The translations under genes were made by a program, and so were the position numbers. A stretch of 64,000 nucleotides of DNA, taken from Bradyrhizobium ontarionense (GTDB lineage Bacteria > Pseudomonadota > Alphaproteobacteria > Rhizobiales > Xanthobacteraceae). The notes under the pieces were generated by a model. The model saw only the letters and a list, made by a program, of their open reading frames with translations, was not told the DNA's origin and made no database searches. This document shows positions 63,989-64,000 of the stretch, in pieces (the stretch's first letter is position 1; every line of letters starts with the position of its first letter). The stretch lies in NCBI RefSeq assembly GCF_021088345.1, contig NZ_CP088156.1:7183001-7247000 (forward strand), written 5' to 3'.

Positions 63989-64000
63989 CGTCGAAACGGC

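Overview
The window is about 64 kb of GC-rich alphaproteobacterial DNA, most likely from a Bradyrhizobium-like member of the Rhizobiales. The evidence is the flagellar block with a SciP (DUF1153) homologue and an FlbD-type activator, an alphaproteobacterial PmtA, a glycine-type 5-aminolevulinate synthase, and a complete Paracoccus-type sox cluster with the gene order T-R-S-V-W-X-Y-Z-A-B-C-D. Genus is inference; no rRNA is present.

Layout. (1) 1-1827: the end of a sulfonate-type ABC importer (permease fragment and ATPase) with a flavin reductase. (2) 1923-10906: flagellar genes, almost all on the minus strand (flbD, fliN, fliH, fliG, fliF, sciP, flgD, fliK), with a near-consensus sigma-54 promoter before fliK. 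(3) 11264-13917: mnmA, a pmtA-like methyltransferase, a small secreted protein and an elongator tRNA-Met with its own sigma-70 promoter. (4) 13904-40783: a genomic island inserted at the 3' end of that tRNA. A 36-bp imperfect direct repeat carrying the last 14 nt of the tRNA marks both ends. (5) 40745-41298: a decayed serine recombinase gene just outside the right repeat. (6) 41460-63851: sulfur oxidation genes (soxTRSVW, soxXYZABCD, two DsrE-like proteins, YeeE/YedE transporters, rhodanese, DsbA/DsbD-type thiol enzymes, a persulfide-dioxygenase-like metallo-hydrolase and a Crp/Fnr regulator).

The island is the most striking part. It has two divergent arms around a 360-bp intergenic region. 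The right arm encodes a four-helix b-type-cytochrome-like membrane protein, an 18-haem periplasmic cytochrome, a 3,038-residue cytochrome with 101 CXXCH motifs plus one CX3CH (hand count), a fused TPR/beta-barrel outer-membrane protein, and 5-aminolevulinate synthase. The left arm encodes an NAD(P)H/FAD/ferredoxin-type oxidoreductase, a secreted Sel1-ankyrin protein, cytochrome c maturation proteins CcmF-G-H-I and a two-component system. Read together, the island looks like a portable package that makes the haem, attaches it, and builds a very long inner-membrane-to-outside electron conduit. The middle of the giant cytochrome is 20 tandem 113-residue units (339 bp each), every one with four CXXCH motifs and four further histidines, which suggests a modular bis-histidine molecular wire.

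In the sox region, four promoters share an operator-like motif ATTC(or ATCA)-N8-GAAT. It fits the ArsR-family SoxR encoded there, which keeps the two cysteines (C42, C108) expected of an SqrR/BigR-type persulfide sensor. The arrangement tRNA / island 1 / att-like repeat / recombinase remnant / sox region suggests sequential insertion of elements at one tRNA locus; the right boundary of any second element is not visible.
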